DNA of 64,000 nt from Bacteroidales bacterium (GCA_021738565.1 JAIPBT010000001.1:1-64000), one strand, 5' to 3'. Counted from the stretch's first letter, positions 49,919 through 59,336 are shown. Translations and numbers: made by a program. The notes: a model not told the origin generated them from the letters alone.

Positions 49919-51895
49919 CTATCTTCCATATGTAACACCCGGCCAGGCATCTGTTCTGAACGGACCGGCAGGAAGTCCTCCCGTGTTGTAAACATTGGCA
50001 TCATCGGGATTATCTGCCCATGCATACCTCACTGCTACGGGATTGGGAACTTTTTTGTTATGAAGGATGATCTTATTCCCCTCTTTTGTTCCTTTGGCCC
50101 AGTAAAATTCTTTGTCAGGACCCGCAATGGCAAATCCTTTAACATAGCCATACTTGTCCCTGATAAAAAGTTCACTTCCCATGGGGTCCATTTCAACGAT
50201 GGCTTTGTCTCCTTCTATAGTGAGTTCCTTAAATGCAGGACCAGAATATACCACATCTTTACCATAGGTATCATGAAGGGCAGCGAGGGCAAGGCGTTTT
50301 CCAACATCCTGCTTGTTCCTCGGATGAATATCATCCGCCTCTCCAATGTCGATTGTAACGGCCATTCCAGTTTTGGGGAGATCAAGAGCCATGGCCTGTG
50401 CTTCCCTCAACTCCGCCCAGGCACTTTCCACAGGTTCATCCTTTTCCTGCATAAAGTTGGCCAGTTGAACAAAATAGAAACCCATTTCAGGATTGTTCCA
50501 GTGATTTCTCCAGTCCTTAATAAGGTTTGGGAAACGTGTCCTGTATTTATAGGCCCTGGAAGCATTGGATTCACCCTGGTACCAGATTGCTCCCGTTACT
50601 GAAAAATTCAGCAGCGGATGGATCATTCCGTTGAATAAAAGTGTTGGCCTGGAGTTGGGCGATTGCTGCGATTCAATGACAATGTTGAAATCCACTGAAG
50701 AGACCCTGTATTTCCAGGTACCCGCAAGAGCAACATCTCCCTCCACGGTTTTGGCGACCATATTGCGGCCTGCACCGTGAAAACCACCGCCACCCCGGTA
50801 ATCCTCAACCCTTACAACAAGTGTATTCTCACCGGACTCGAGTATGTCAGAAGAGACACTGTAAACCCTTTCATCATTGTATGCTTCGTGCATGGACCCA
50901 ACCTTTGTCCCATTGACCCAGGTAATGTCGCTGTCATCAATCGGTCCGAGGTTAAGCACGATATCATTGGATGCCTGCTTCTCACTAAGTGTAAATGTAC
51001 GCCTGTACCATACCACACCGTCCACCCCGTTCAATCCCTTTCCTTCCCAGAGACCGGGAACCTCCATCTCATTCCATTCAGAAAGGTCAAGGCCGGGGTC
51101 TGCCCAAACAGGAACGTCATTGATCATCCCCTTCTTGAGTTCCCCGATGGATGCAATCAGTTCCTGCTTCATCTTCTCCTGCTTTTCAGCCAGCTCTTCC
51201 GGACTGACAACCTCAATGGTCTCAACCTGGGCCTTCATTTCGGGATCATTCTGAGAGATCTCCCTGCTCATCCAGGTTTCAACATTGGTGCCTCCCCAGT
51301 TGGAACTGATCAGACCGATGGGCACCCCGGTTTCTTTGTGAATTTTTCTACCAAAGAAATATCCCACAGCAGAGAATGTTTTAACCGACTGGGGTGAACA
51401 CTCTTTCCACTCCCCGGACGGCAGGTCGTTTACCGGAAGGAATTGCAGGTTTCGCGGTACAGTGAAAAGGCGAATGCCGGGAAAATCCGCATTAGCAATC
51501 TCTTCTTCTACATTGTCTGAATTCACTACCTGCCATTCCATGTTAGACTGCCCCGAACACACCCATACATCCCCAAGCAGGATGTTGTCAAGTGTGAATG
51601 TATTCTTGCCTCTGATGACCATTTCGAAAGGACCTCCTGCATTCATAGGTGGAAGTATTACCATCCAGTTACCGTCCGCATCAGCCCTGGTGATCTTTTT
51701 CTGCCCGTTAAAAGTTACCGTAACCTTCTCTTTTGCATCGGCCCATCCCCATATCCTGACATCCTGGTCCCGCTGCAATACCATATTGCTCCCGAGAACC
51801 CTGGGCAGACGAACTTCCGCAAAGGTGTTAACATTTATAAAAAGCAGACCTGTTGCGATCAAAACAAGGCCGGTTAGTAAGTTTTTTGTTTTCAT
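49919..51895 (-). CDS. Sialate O-acetylesterase
   Basis: This 658 aa secreted enzyme of the SASA/GDSL-related family removes O-acetyl groups from sialic acids or other acetylated glycans. It has a signal peptide (LTGLVLIATGLLFINVNTFA), an N-terminal beta domain, and the catalytic VWVCSGQSNMEWQV. A galactose-binding-like jelly roll is inserted near residues 270-400 (VWYRRTFTL, EDYRGGGG), and the late block has ADDIHPRNKQDVG with Asp and His. This insertion is normal for Bacteroidota homologues. No sialic acid genes lie nearby. Confidence 0.88.
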   Translation of the reverse strand: MKTKNLLTGLVLIATGLLFINVNTFAEVRLPRVLGSNMVLQRDQDVRIWGWADAKEKVTVTFNGQKKITRADADGNWMVILPPMNAGGPFEMVIRGKNTFTLDNILLGDVWVCSGQSNMEWQVVNSDNVEEEIANADFPGIRLFTVPRNLQFLPVNDLPSGEWKECSPQSVKTFSAVGYFFGRKIHKETGVPIGLISSNWGGTNVETWMSREISQNDPEMKAQVETIEVVSPEELAEKQEKMKQELIASIGELKKGMINDVPVWADPGLDLSEWNEMEVPGLWEGKGLNGVDGVVWYRRTFTLSEKQASNDIVLNLGPIDDSDITWVNGTKVGSMHEAYNDERVYSVSSDILESGENTLVVRVEDYRGGGGFHGAGRNMVAKTVEGDVALAGTWKYRVSSVDFNIVIESQQSPNSRPTLLFNGMIHPLLNFSVTGAIWYQGESNASRAYKYRTRFPNLIKDWRNHWNNPEMGFYFVQLANFMQEKDEPVESAWAELREAQAMALDLPKTGMAVTIDIGEADDIHPRNKQDVGKRLALAALHDTYGKDVVYSGPAFKELTIEGDKAIVEMDPMGSELFIRDKYGYVKGFAIAGPDKEFYWAKGTKEGNKIILHNKKVPNPVAVRYAWADNPDDANVYNTGGLPAGPFRTDAWPGVTYGR

Positions 51896-52000
51896 GAGTT
51901 TGACATTTGGGTATGATTCAATGTTCTAAATTAATAATTCTTATTTAATTTTAACCGGATAATATGGCGAGTTTTCTATCAGACACTAATTTAAACAAGC

Positions 52001-52816
52001 ATGGGAAAATTTACTGGAAGGGTCGTTTTTATAACCGGTTCAAGCAAAGGGATCGGTAAGATGACGGCCATTGAAATGCTAAAGCAGGGTGCAAGGGTTG
52101 TTATCAACGGAAGAAATGAATCCGTTCTTAACGGAACTACGGAAGAACTGAATGTTTTTAGAGGGGAGGTCATGAAGTTTGCCGGTGATGTTTCAGATGC
52201 ATCAACCTTTGGGAAGGCGCTTGATGCCATCAAAGGCAGGTTCGGGAGACTCGACATTCTTATACTGAATGCCGGGCTCAGCGCTTTCGGAGCCGTTGAA
52301 AGGACAAGCGACGAAGCGCTAATGAATGTTATGAAGGTCAATACTTTCGGCCCTTTCACAGGTGCACGGCTGGCCATCCCCCTCATCAGGGAGTCAAAAG
52401 GAAGCATCGTACTTATCTCTTCCCTGGCCGGATTGCACGGGGTCCCCCATTCATCTGTGTACAGCATGAGTAAGATGGCGCTTACCGCGCTTGCTCAATC
52501 ACTTAAAGCAGAACTTGCCGGAGAAGGCATCCACATCGGGATCATATATATAGGATTTACAAAAAATGATGCTGCCAAGACAACTGTAGGTCCGGATGGT
52601 AAGCTCCGGCCCCTCCAGGAAAGACCAGGATGGGTCCAGCAATCACCGGAAAAAGTTGCAAAATCAATCCTGAAACACATACGCCGAAGGCGGTTTGCAA
52701 CCACACTTTCATCCCTGGGAATGCTCATGGCTTTTTTAACCAGGTATTTTCCCCGCTTGTCCCGGCTCATTATGAGAGGAATGCGACGCTCAGCCGCTAA
52801 ATTAACGGTTGATTAG
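52001..52816 (+). CDS. SDR family oxidoreductase
   Basis: The 271 aa short-chain dehydrogenase has the cofactor motif FITGSSKGIGKMTAIE, then NAGLSAFGAV and the active site SSVYSMSKMAL (YxxxK), with Ser in VLISSLAGLHG. Basic residues after the glycine motif (NGRNES) suggest NADP(H). The C-terminus is very basic and hydrophobic (HIRRRRFATTLSSL), as in membrane-associated classical SDRs. The substrate is unknown. It is bracketed by repeat-rich DNA. Confidence 0.85.
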   Translation: MGKFTGRVVFITGSSKGIGKMTAIEMLKQGARVVINGRNESVLNGTTEELNVFRGEVMKFAGDVSDASTFGKALDAIKGRFGRLDILILNAGLSAFGAVERTSDEALMNVMKVNTFGPFTGARLAIPLIRESKGSIVLISSLAGLHGVPHSSVYSMSKMALTALAQSLKAELAGEGIHIGIIYIGFTKNDAAKTTVGPDGKLRPLQERPGWVQQSPEKVAKSILKHIRRRRFATTLSSLGMLMAFLTRYFPRLSRLIMRGMRRSAAKLTVD

Positions 52817-53131
52817 AAAAAAAACAACATCCTGACGTTCGCACAGTGAACTCCAGTAACCAGCAATCCCGACATTCGCTATCGCTCGTCGGGACTGCGG
52901 TGCACAGAGTCAGCATCATTCCGGCTACGGCACCTGCTTTCCAAGTGTTCTCCTTCCCCCGGACCTGACTTTTCCCCCGGACCTGATTCTTCCCCCAACC
53001 CCGGCCCTTCCCCCGAGGTGGGAAGGGAGGGGTTCTTAAGAGAAATTATGCTTCGTATGATTTTTCCTTTGCCGGGCACATTTACAAAAAAATTGTACGC
53101 GATGGCGCAAAGCGGACTTATGTATGAATTC
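52817..53131. repeat. Repeat-containing intergenic region
   Basis: It contains the 26-bp hairpin CCCGAC...GTCGGG (52868-52893, repeated at 54060-54085) and a tandem of CTTCCCCCGGACCTGA-like units (about 52951-53010). No gene is recognisable. Confidence 0.65.
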
Positions 53132-53134
53132 AGA

Positions 53135-53213
53135 ATGTATTACGGGGCAGACAAATCTATTAAAAAGAGAGCGTCTAAGTTACGGAAGAAGATGGCATCG
53201 TCAGAGAAAATCA
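53135..53213 (+). pseudogene. Fragment resembling the N-terminus of a DUF559 endonuclease-like protein
   Basis: From ATG 53135 the frame reads MYYGADKSIKKRASKLRKK, then MASSEKIK. This matches the typical start of DUF559 proteins (KxxA-LRxxMTxxEKxLW), which run about 120 aa and resemble very-short-patch-repair endonucleases. The similarity stops after EKI, and the frame enters G+C-rich repeats, so this is probably a degraded remnant. Confidence 0.4.
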
Positions 53214-53266
53214 AAATCTCTTCGGCAAAGCCTGACCAATTTAAGCATGTGGCACGAACATTTTTC

Positions 53267-53477
53267 CCTTCACCCCTTCTCTTTGTCTCCCCTTCACCCA
53301 CTGGGGGAAGGGCCAGGGTTGGGGGTGACCGATAGCCAGAAGCCAGAAGCCAGGTTTGGGGGTTTTCCCCCTTCACCCACCGGGGGAAGAGCCAAGATTG
53401 GGGTTTGCCCCCCTTCACCCACCGGGGGAAGGGCCGGGGTTGGGGGTGATCGATAGCCAGAAGCCAGGGGCCAAAAG
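53267..53477. repeat. Tandem G+C-rich palindromic repeats
   Basis: Three units share CCCTTCACCCAC(C/T)GGGGGAAG followed by GCC(A/G)GGGTTGGGGGTGA(C/T)CGATAGCCAGAAGCCAG or a variant. The CTTCACCC and GGGGGAAG parts can pair. They look like degenerate REP-type intergenic elements. The reading frames across them, which give repeats of PPTPALPPVGEGG, are not genes. Confidence 0.75.
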
Positions 53478-53531
53478 CCAGGAGAACCGCATACCACATA
53501 CCGCATCTTTTCAAATTCAAATATATTTCAC

Positions 53532-53539
53532 TATATTTG
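53532..53539 (+). promoter_or_regulatory. -7 box of the DUF4160-DUF2442 pair
   Basis: TATATTTG matches TAnnTTTG. It is only 8 bp before the ATG at 53547, so the mRNA would be almost leaderless. TTTT/TTTC at 53508-53512 is a weak -33. Confidence 0.45.
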
Positions 53540-53546
53540 TATAGGC

Positions 53547-53783
53547 ATGCCAACTGTCTTTATTATAAAGGGTTACAGGTTCTTCTTTTTTAGCAATGAA
53601 AATCAGGAACCGATACATATACATGTGGAAAAAGCAGACAATTATGCAAAATTCTGGATTGACCCTGTTTTTGTATCTGCTAATTATGGTTTTAATAGCA
53701 AACAGCTGAAAGAAATAAGTCGTTATATTGAGGGACGCACAGATCTGATAAGACAAAAATGGAATGAGCACTTTAACCAATGA
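53547..53783 (+). CDS. DUF4160 domain protein
   Basis: This 78 aa protein matches DUF4160: it begins PTVFIIKGYRFFFFSNENQEP, continues IHIHVEKADNYAKFWIDP, and ends with a helix containing EISRYIEGRTDLIRQKWNEHF. DUF4160 genes are nearly always followed by a DUF2442 gene, an arrangement suggestive of a toxin-antitoxin-like pair, though activity is unproven. Its end overlaps the DUF2442 start by 20 bp. It is surrounded by repeats. Confidence 0.85.
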   Translation: MPTVFIIKGYRFFFFSNENQEPIHIHVEKADNYAKFWIDPVFVSANYGFNSKQLKEISRYIEGRTDLIRQKWNEHFNQ

Positions 53784-54012
53784 ACATATATCACCCTTTG
53801 CCACAAAGGTTTGGTTTACGGAAGATATGATGTACGTCATGCTAACTGACGGAAGGGAAATTGGTGTACCTATTCTCTGGTTTCCAAAACTACGCAAAGC
53901 GACCGGTTCACAGTTAAAGAACTTCCGCCTTATCGGGAATGGAATTGGCATTCACTGGGAAGATCTGGACGAGGATATTTCCGTTGCCGGATTATTAACA
54001 GGCAGGTCCTGA
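53764..54012 (+). CDS. DUF2442 domain protein
   Basis: This 82 aa protein fits DUF2442: VWFTEDMMYVMLTDGREIGVP, IPILWFPKLRKAT-like sequence, and the ending GIGIHWEDLDEDISVAGLLTG. It is translationally coupled to the preceding DUF4160 gene. In some relatives the domain is fused to a helix-turn-helix, so a regulatory or antitoxin role is possible. Confidence 0.85.
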   Translation: MSTLTNEHISPFATKVWFTEDMMYVMLTDGREIGVPILWFPKLRKATGSQLKNFRLIGNGIGIHWEDLDEDISVAGLLTGRS

Positions 54013-54150
54013 AACAACCCTTCGGAAAGCTCAGGAGAACCAACCAACTCACCAGCAATCCCGACATTCGCTATCGCTCGTCGGGACTAACCAAACCGGT
54101 TCGACAGTGAGACGGTTCGACAGTGAGACGGTTCGACAGTTCGACAGTAA

Positions 54151-54220
54151 ATGATCAACGGAATTGGCTGGATAGTATTAAAGATACTGCATCACCGCAT
54201 CACCGCAACACAATAAGGCA
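54151..54220 (+). repeat. Dispersed repeat, copy B
   Basis: It shares ATGATCAACGGAATTGGCTG, GATAGTATTAAAGATACTGC, the CATCACCG tract and ACACAATAAGGC with copy A, in the same orientation. Confidence 0.8.
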
Positions 54221-54279
54221 AACCAGTAACCAGCAACCAGCAACAAAATCAGTTCGACGGTTCGATAGTTCGACAGTAA

Positions 54280-54365
54280 ATGATCAACAGAATCAGCTAA
54301 ATAGCATCTGATATACCGCAACACCGCAACACTGCATCACCGCATCACCGCAACACAATTAAGGC
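54280..54365 (+). repeat. Dispersed repeat, copy C
   Basis: It starts ATGATCAACAGAATCAGCTA (diverged from A and B), then ATACCGCAACACCGC and a longer CATCACCG tract, ending ACACAATTAAGGC. The orientation is the same as for A and B. Confidence 0.75.
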
Positions 54366-54453
54366 AAACCAGTAACCAGCAACCAGCAACAAGTAACATC
54401 CCTCGAAGTCGCTCGATAAAGTCGTCTTACGAACCGACTAAAAAGAGGTTCCA

Positions 54454-55908
54454 CTACGCATTATATGTACTCGATGCAGTCTCTCCCCCCCTTCCTGTCC
54501 AGTTCGTATGGAAGAATTCTCCCCTTGGTTTGTCAATCCGCTCATAGGTATGGGCCCCGAAGTAATCCCGCTGCGCCTGAAGCATATTTGCAGGCAAACG
54601 CTCATTCCGGTAGCCATCGAAATAGCTCAATGCAGAGGAGAATGCCGGAACCGGTATGCCGTTTTCAATTGCCACGGCACAAACCTTGCGCCATCCCTCC
54701 TGTGATGCTTCAACCTTTTGCTTGAAAAATTCACTGAGCAGCAAATTGGGCAATTCATTGTTCTCATCGAATGCTGCCTTAATATCCCCAAGGAATGCTG
54801 AACGAATGATACAACCGCCCCTCCACATGAGCGCTATCTCACCATAATTCAGTGACCAGTTGTACTCTTTTGCCGCTTCTTTCAGCAATACAAATCCCTG
54901 GGCATAGGATACGATCTTGGAAGCATACAACGCCTGACGAATGTATTCAATGAACTGCTTTTTATCACCACTGAAACTGACTTCAGGTCCTGACAGTACC
55001 CTGGAGGCTTCAACCCTCTCTTCCTTTTGTGCAGAAAGACAGCGGGCAAAAACCGCTTCACCGATCAGCGTCAGAGGAATGCCCAGGTCCAGCGCTGAAA
55101 TGCCGGTCCATTTTCCGGTACCTTTCTGTCCGGCAGTATCCAGTATCTTTTCAATCAATGGTTCCCCATCCTCATCCCTGAAAGCAAGGATATCCCTGGT
55201 GATCTCGATAAGGTACGAATCCAGCTCTCCCTTATTCCATTCCCTGAACACATCGTGCATCTCATCAGCAGATAATCCCAGCAGGTTTTTCATAAGGAAA
55301 TAGGCTTCACTGATCAATTGCATATCACCATATTCGATTCCGTTGTGCACCATCTTTACAAAATGTCCGGCCCCGTCACTTCCAACCCAGTCGCAACAAG
55401 GCGTTCCATCTTCTACTTTGGCAGCGATCGACTGGAATATCGGTTTGACATGCTTCCATGCCCCAGGTGATCCTCCGGGCATGATCGACGGACCAAGCAG
55501 CGCCCCTTCTTCACCCCCGGAAACACCCGTCCCGATATAAAGCATCCCCTTGCTCTCCACATACTTCGTCCTTCGTATGGTATCGGGATAGTGAGAATTT
55601 CCGCCGTCAATGATAATATCTCCCCTCTCAAGGTGAGGTAAAACCTTCTCTATGAAATCATCAACAGGTTTGCCGGCTTTTACAAGAAGCATCACCTTCC
55701 GGGGACGCTCCAGGGAATTTACAAAATCCTCAATGGATTGGGCTCCTATGAAGGCTTTTCCCTTGCCCCTTCCTTTGATGAACTTATCGACTTTTTCAAC
55801 GGTACGGTTGTAGACCGAAACGGTGTACCCATGGCGCTCCATGTTCAATACAAGATTTTCACCCATAACTGCCAAACCAATTAGGCCGATATCTGCTTTT
55901 TCTTTCAT
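54454..55908 (-). CDS. gnd: 6-phosphogluconate dehydrogenase (decarboxylating)
   Basis: Gnd oxidatively decarboxylates 6-phosphogluconate to ribulose 5-phosphate. The 484 aa protein has [20 protein letters not shown] (NADP site), [13 protein letters not shown], the signature [21 protein letters not shown], the catalytic Lys in [19 protein letters not shown], and [20 protein letters not shown] choose ATG 55908; the TTG at 55914 adds two residues. zwf and pgl are not adjacent. Instead it ends an operon with hexuronate-type genes, which suggests 6-phosphogluconate arrives from gluconate. Confidence 0.95.
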   Translation of the reverse strand: MKEKADIGLIGLAVMGENLVLNMERHGYTVSVYNRTVEKVDKFIKGRGKGKAFIGAQSIEDFVNSLERPRKVMLLVKAGKPVDDFIEKVLPHLERGDIIIDGGNSHYPDTIRRTKYVESKGMLYIGTGVSGGEEGALLGPSIMPGGSPGAWKHVKPIFQSIAAKVEDGTPCCDWVGSDGAGHFVKMVHNGIEYGDMQLISEAYFLMKNLLGLSADEMHDVFREWNKGELDSYLIEITRDILAFRDEDGEPLIEKILDTAGQKGTGKWTGISALDLGIPLTLIGEAVFARCLSAQKEERVEASRVLSGPEVSFSGDKKQFIEYIRQALYASKIVSYAQGFVLLKEAAKEYNWSLNYGEIALMWRGGCIIRSAFLGDIKAAFDENNELPNLLLSEFFKQKVEASQEGWRKVCAVAIENGIPVPAFSSALSYFDGYRNERLPANMLQAQRDYFGAHTYERIDKPRGEFFHTNWTGRGGETASSTYNA

Positions 55909-55947
55909 GATCAAATTTTATTTAATGGTATGTATGTGTAAAATATT

Positions 55948-57087
55948 TCAATAGCAACTGTCACCAAGGACATTGAATCCCAATGTTTCAAACAGATCCC
56001 GGTATTTACCGTCATCACTAAAGAGCTTAATGTTATAGGCTCCCGGTTCCCTTCTAACAGGGTAAGATCCCCTGAGTCCCTCGAAGGCGCCCGGCTGTGC
56101 CATGAACCGGTCATGATCTGCTAAAATATTATAAGTCCTGCCATAAGCAGTATACAACATTTCCGTTTCATTGCCCTCTGATCCATCAAGGTATATATCC
56201 GGATCCCGGGGAGCAGGGATACCCGAAGGTTCCCAGCTGTCCAATCCAAGTTGAAAGAAGCTGTTGACCGATCTGACAGACATCCTGGTGCCGTTTGCCT
56301 TGCCATCCACCGAGTATCCTGCAATATGGGGGGTCGCCAGCGTCAAACGCTTCAACAATTCCTGGTCAACATCCGGTTCGTTGACATACACATCCAACAG
56401 GGCCCCTGAGATATGTTCAGAAGCCAGCGATGCCTTCAGTGCATTTTCATCCACTACCTCTCCCCTGCTCGTATTTATGAAAAAGGAGCCTCTCTTCATC
56501 CTGTTAAAAAACTTCCTGTCTGCCATTCCCAGTGTCTTATCCGCTCCTGAATCAGAGAGGGGAACATGCAACGTTACAATATCGGATCCATCCAGCAGGT
56601 CATTCAGGGAAGTAAATTGCTCCGCACCCTCCCTACGCTCCCGCGGGGGATCACAAAGCAGTACTTTCATCCCAAGAGCCCTGGCAGCTGATTCTACCTT
56701 CATTCCCACATTTCCAACTCCTGCGACCCCCAGGACCATATCCTTCGGTTCAAATCCGTTTGAGTGGGCCAGGTGCAGCAATGCTGAAACGATATACTGT
56801 TCAACAGAAGACGAATTACATCCCGGAGCACTGGTCCATGTAATCCCTGCCCTGCTGCAATAATCTGCATCGATATGGTCATGACCGATGGTTGCAGTGG
56901 CAATGAATTTGACAGATGTCCCCTTGAGCAGCGATTCGTTACACCGTGTCCGGGTGCGGATGATCATTGCATCGGCATCTAAAAGGTCTTCCCTTACAAT
57001 GCGTTTACCAGGAATATACTCCACATCAGCAACCGTTTCCAGGGCACCCTCAACAAAAGGAATTTTATCGTCAATAACTATTTTCAC
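55948..57087 (-). CDS. pdxB: 4-phosphoerythronate dehydrogenase
   Basis: PdxB oxidises 4-phospho-D-erythronate in the DXP-dependent route to pyridoxal phosphate. It begins VKIVIDDKIPFVEGALE, the conserved N-terminus. It has the NAD motif GVAGVGNVGMKVESAARALG, then FINTSRGEVVDENAL with Arg, and ATPHIAGYSVDGKANGT with the catalytic His. The GTG at 57087 matches the family start and lies one base after the larA-like stop; the GTG at 57108 would overlap that gene. Tight coupling suggests cotranscription. A different hydroxyacid substrate is possible. Confidence 0.88.
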   Translation of the reverse strand: MKIVIDDKIPFVEGALETVADVEYIPGKRIVREDLLDADAMIIRTRTRCNESLLKGTSVKFIATATIGHDHIDADYCSRAGITWTSAPGCNSSSVEQYIVSALLHLAHSNGFEPKDMVLGVAGVGNVGMKVESAARALGMKVLLCDPPRERREGAEQFTSLNDLLDGSDIVTLHVPLSDSGADKTLGMADRKFFNRMKRGSFFINTSRGEVVDENALKASLASEHISGALLDVYVNEPDVDQELLKRLTLATPHIAGYSVDGKANGTRMSVRSVNSFFQLGLDSWEPSGIPAPRDPDIYLDGSEGNETEMLYTAYGRTYNILADHDRFMAQPGAFEGLRGSYPVRREPGAYNIKLFSDDGKYRDLFETLGFNVLGDSCY

Positions 57088-57088
57088 A

Positions 57089-58363
57089 CTATTTCTCGAA
57101 TATATCACCGGCAGACCACAATCCTGTTGCCGGATTGGATATAAAAAATATTTCTTCCCCTCCCGGCAAGATGTTCCATCCGTCTTTCAATGAATGCGGA
57201 TCGTATTTTTTCATCATCGGGGCGAGGTTCCCAAACTGGTAATTCACCGACTCAATTTCCTGCCGGGTAAGAGCTCCCGGACAGTAGGTCACAGTGAACC
57301 TCTCCTCTGTTGATCCATGGATTAAGTGAGCTGCGGCACTGAGGTTGTTCCTGAGTTCTTCATTCCCCTCCGTATTTTCCAGGATCTCGGGAGTTGTTTT
57401 GTAACCGTATTTCCTGATCAGCGCATCGATCTCCCTGTCTTCACCGAATTCCTTCAATCCCGGAGCAAGCACGATCAGTTCACCTCCGTCGGCAACAGCC
57501 ATCCTGGTCCTGTAAATACTTTTATTTCCCAGCCAGGTGCTTTTGTACTCTTCCGGATCCAGGTAAACAACAACTTTTTTCAGTGGCTCATCCAGCATTT
57601 CAAAATTCACCTTTTGGGAGAGTGATGCTGCTTTTTCAAAGCACTCCATATCATCGCCGATATACAGTCCTCTCGGTACAAGACTCCCTTCTTCATCCCT
57701 TCCGATCACGGTGAGTACATACAGGACCGGTAATTCGGAAGCAAATTCCCTTTCTGCATAATTCAGCACTTTCCTGACTGGTGTATCGATTCTCCCCATG
57801 ATACGCTCCATCCCGTAAGCAGCTCCGAGAAAATGACTTTTATTGATACCATCGGGGCCTCCTGCACCAATGAAAATGTTCTTATTGTAATTTGCCATGC
57901 CGATCACTTCATGGGGAACCACTTGTCCGACAGACAGTATAAGGTCATGTCCGCCCTCCACAAGCAGTCTGTTGACCTGTGCCGGCCATGAATAAGCAAC
58001 CTTTCCTTCGGAAACCTCTGCTACATATTCGCCGGGGACCTCTCCCAGGTTCACTACATCCTTCCTCCAGTTATGCACCCTGAAAAGCGACCGGGGTATG
58101 TCGCCATACATTTTTTTTAACTCCTTTTCACTCATTGGGGCATGGGTTCCCAATGCAGGAAGTATGTCCGTCATATTTTCCCCGTAATAATCCCGGGCCA
58201 TCCCGGTAATGGGACCGGCCATGCTGTGCGCCCTTGAATAATCCGGGGGGACAGCAATGACTTTTTTCCTGCTGCCTGCGAGATCGAGGGCTTCGTACAA
58301 CCCGGCCCTGATTTCGCCTGGTGTAAGTTTCAACGAGGATCCTCCTTTTTCAAAATAGATCAT
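57089..58363 (-). CDS. LarA-superfamily nickel-pincer racemase/epimerase
   Basis: The 424 aa protein belongs to the LarA (DUF2088) superfamily, which uses a nickel-pincer nucleotide to racemise or epimerise 2-hydroxyacids. It has the N-terminal AVPPDYSRAHS and LGTHAPMSEKELKKMYGD (with a conserved His). Its central segment GQVVPHEVIGMANYNKNIF leads to AGGPDGINKSHFLGAAYG with His and Lys in positions used by LarA. Characterised members include lactate racemase and a D-gluconate 2-epimerase. larB, larC and larE for cofactor synthesis are not in the window. The context favours a sugar-acid substrate. Confidence 0.83.
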   Translation of the reverse strand: MIYFEKGGSSLKLTPGEIRAGLYEALDLAGSRKKVIAVPPDYSRAHSMAGPITGMARDYYGENMTDILPALGTHAPMSEKELKKMYGDIPRSLFRVHNWRKDVVNLGEVPGEYVAEVSEGKVAYSWPAQVNRLLVEGGHDLILSVGQVVPHEVIGMANYNKNIFIGAGGPDGINKSHFLGAAYGMERIMGRIDTPVRKVLNYAEREFASELPVLYVLTVIGRDEEGSLVPRGLYIGDDMECFEKAASLSQKVNFEMLDEPLKKVVVYLDPEEYKSTWLGNKSIYRTRMAVADGGELIVLAPGLKEFGEDREIDALIRKYGYKTTPEILENTEGNEELRNNLSAAAHLIHGSTEERFTVTYCPGALTRQEIESVNYQFGNLAPMMKKYDPHSLKDGWNILPGGEEIFFISNPATGLWSAGDIFEK

Positions 58364-58384
58364 AACTTCAAAGTTATAATTTGT

Positions 58385-59272
58385 TTAAATTACATTCCAT
58401 GATGGTCTTTCAGGCAGGTATCCGTCAAACTCATCGAGCAGTTCTTTCTCATAGGCACCTGCAAATTTGCCGTTGAAAAACTTAGCAAGACCTTCATTGA
58501 GCAGCCGGTCCCAGGAATCTTCCTCGTGACCGGGATTGATCGGGAAAAACAGCACGTTATTGGCTTTTGCTGCTTTGTAATCTCCCGGGGCATCACCGAT
58601 CATAAGGATCTTGTCAACCGGATATTTACCACTGGCAGCAAGGGTGAGATGTTCGGTTTTGGTTCCATATTCCTGACCGCAAATCACACGAACAAAGCCA
58701 TCAATATTATTTTCTTCCCATTCCCGTTCCAGAGCTTCCACCGGTGTTTGTGAAACAACCAGTGCATCTGCCTTCTCATTCATTTTCACGAGTGATTCCC
58801 TCACACCCGGGAAGGGAGGCATGCCATAAACCATATCTTTAATGTCCCTGTTTACCTGCAGTGACCATTCAAGTGCAAGATCAATGTCCGGGTGATTCGC
58901 TGTTTTTGCATATGATTCAAGCGCCGGATTCCCCAGCCTTGATTCCTTTTTTGTCCACTCAATCAAGGCCGACATATCGGGAAGCTCCATATTCCTGGCG
59001 TACACCTCCGGACGCTGAGAAAGCAGCCGGAAAGTCTCAAGCGCTGCAAGGAAACGGTTGACTCCCCTTGTCTTGGAATACAAATTGGCAAATTCCCATG
59101 TTTCACGAGCATACTTTGATATCTGTTGAAGCCCGTAATATTTTATGAAATTCGGACAAAAACATTCCTTTTGCTTGATTTCCATTGTATCAAAGGCACA
59201 ACCGTCCGAGTCAATCCCAATGAAAAATTCTTTTGTAGGCTGAAGGCTTTTTAACTGCTCCTGTAGATTCAT
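58385..59272 (-). CDS. HAD family hydrolase
   Basis: This 295 aa haloacid-dehalogenase-type phosphatase has motif I FIGIDSDGCAFDT (DxDxC rather than the common DxDxT), motif II VVSQTP, and motif III/IV ILMIGDAPGDYKAAKANN. A large all-helical cap lies between motifs I and II, giving a size above a simple HAD. It probably dephosphorylates a small sugar or sugar-acid phosphate in the operon's pathway. It lies 21 bp before the larA-like gene. Confidence 0.82.
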   Translation of the reverse strand: MNLQEQLKSLQPTKEFFIGIDSDGCAFDTMEIKQKECFCPNFIKYYGLQQISKYARETWEFANLYSKTRGVNRFLAALETFRLLSQRPEVYARNMELPDMSALIEWTKKESRLGNPALESYAKTANHPDIDLALEWSLQVNRDIKDMVYGMPPFPGVRESLVKMNEKADALVVSQTPVEALEREWEENNIDGFVRVICGQEYGTKTEHLTLAASGKYPVDKILMIGDAPGDYKAAKANNVLFFPINPGHEEDSWDRLLNEGLAKFFNGKFAGAYEKELLDEFDGYLPERPSWNVI

Positions 59273-59336
59273 GATTTAATTGATTTATTTAATTTGTATT
59301 GAAGTCAATTGATTTGTGACTGTACCTGGCTCACTT

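Larger units (their letters stand above)
54013..54453. repeat. Repeat-rich intergenic region, right side
   Basis: About 440 bp with no gene. It contains the second CCCGAC...GTCGGG hairpin (54060-54085), many TTCGACAGT and CAGTGAGACGG units, microsatellite-like CATCACCG tracts, AACCAGCAACCAGCAAC runs, and copies B and C of the dispersed repeat. Confidence 0.75.

Noticed and set aside
53140-53553. Minus-strand frames with PPTPALPPVGEGG repeats
   Set aside because: The translations come from the tandem G+C-rich palindromic repeats and from DNA opposite the DUF559 fragment.
54013-54453. CRISPR array or coding gene in the TTCGACAGT/CATCACCG region
   Set aside because: Unit length and spacing are irregular and microsatellite-like; the short frame at 54123-54311 just translates the repeat.
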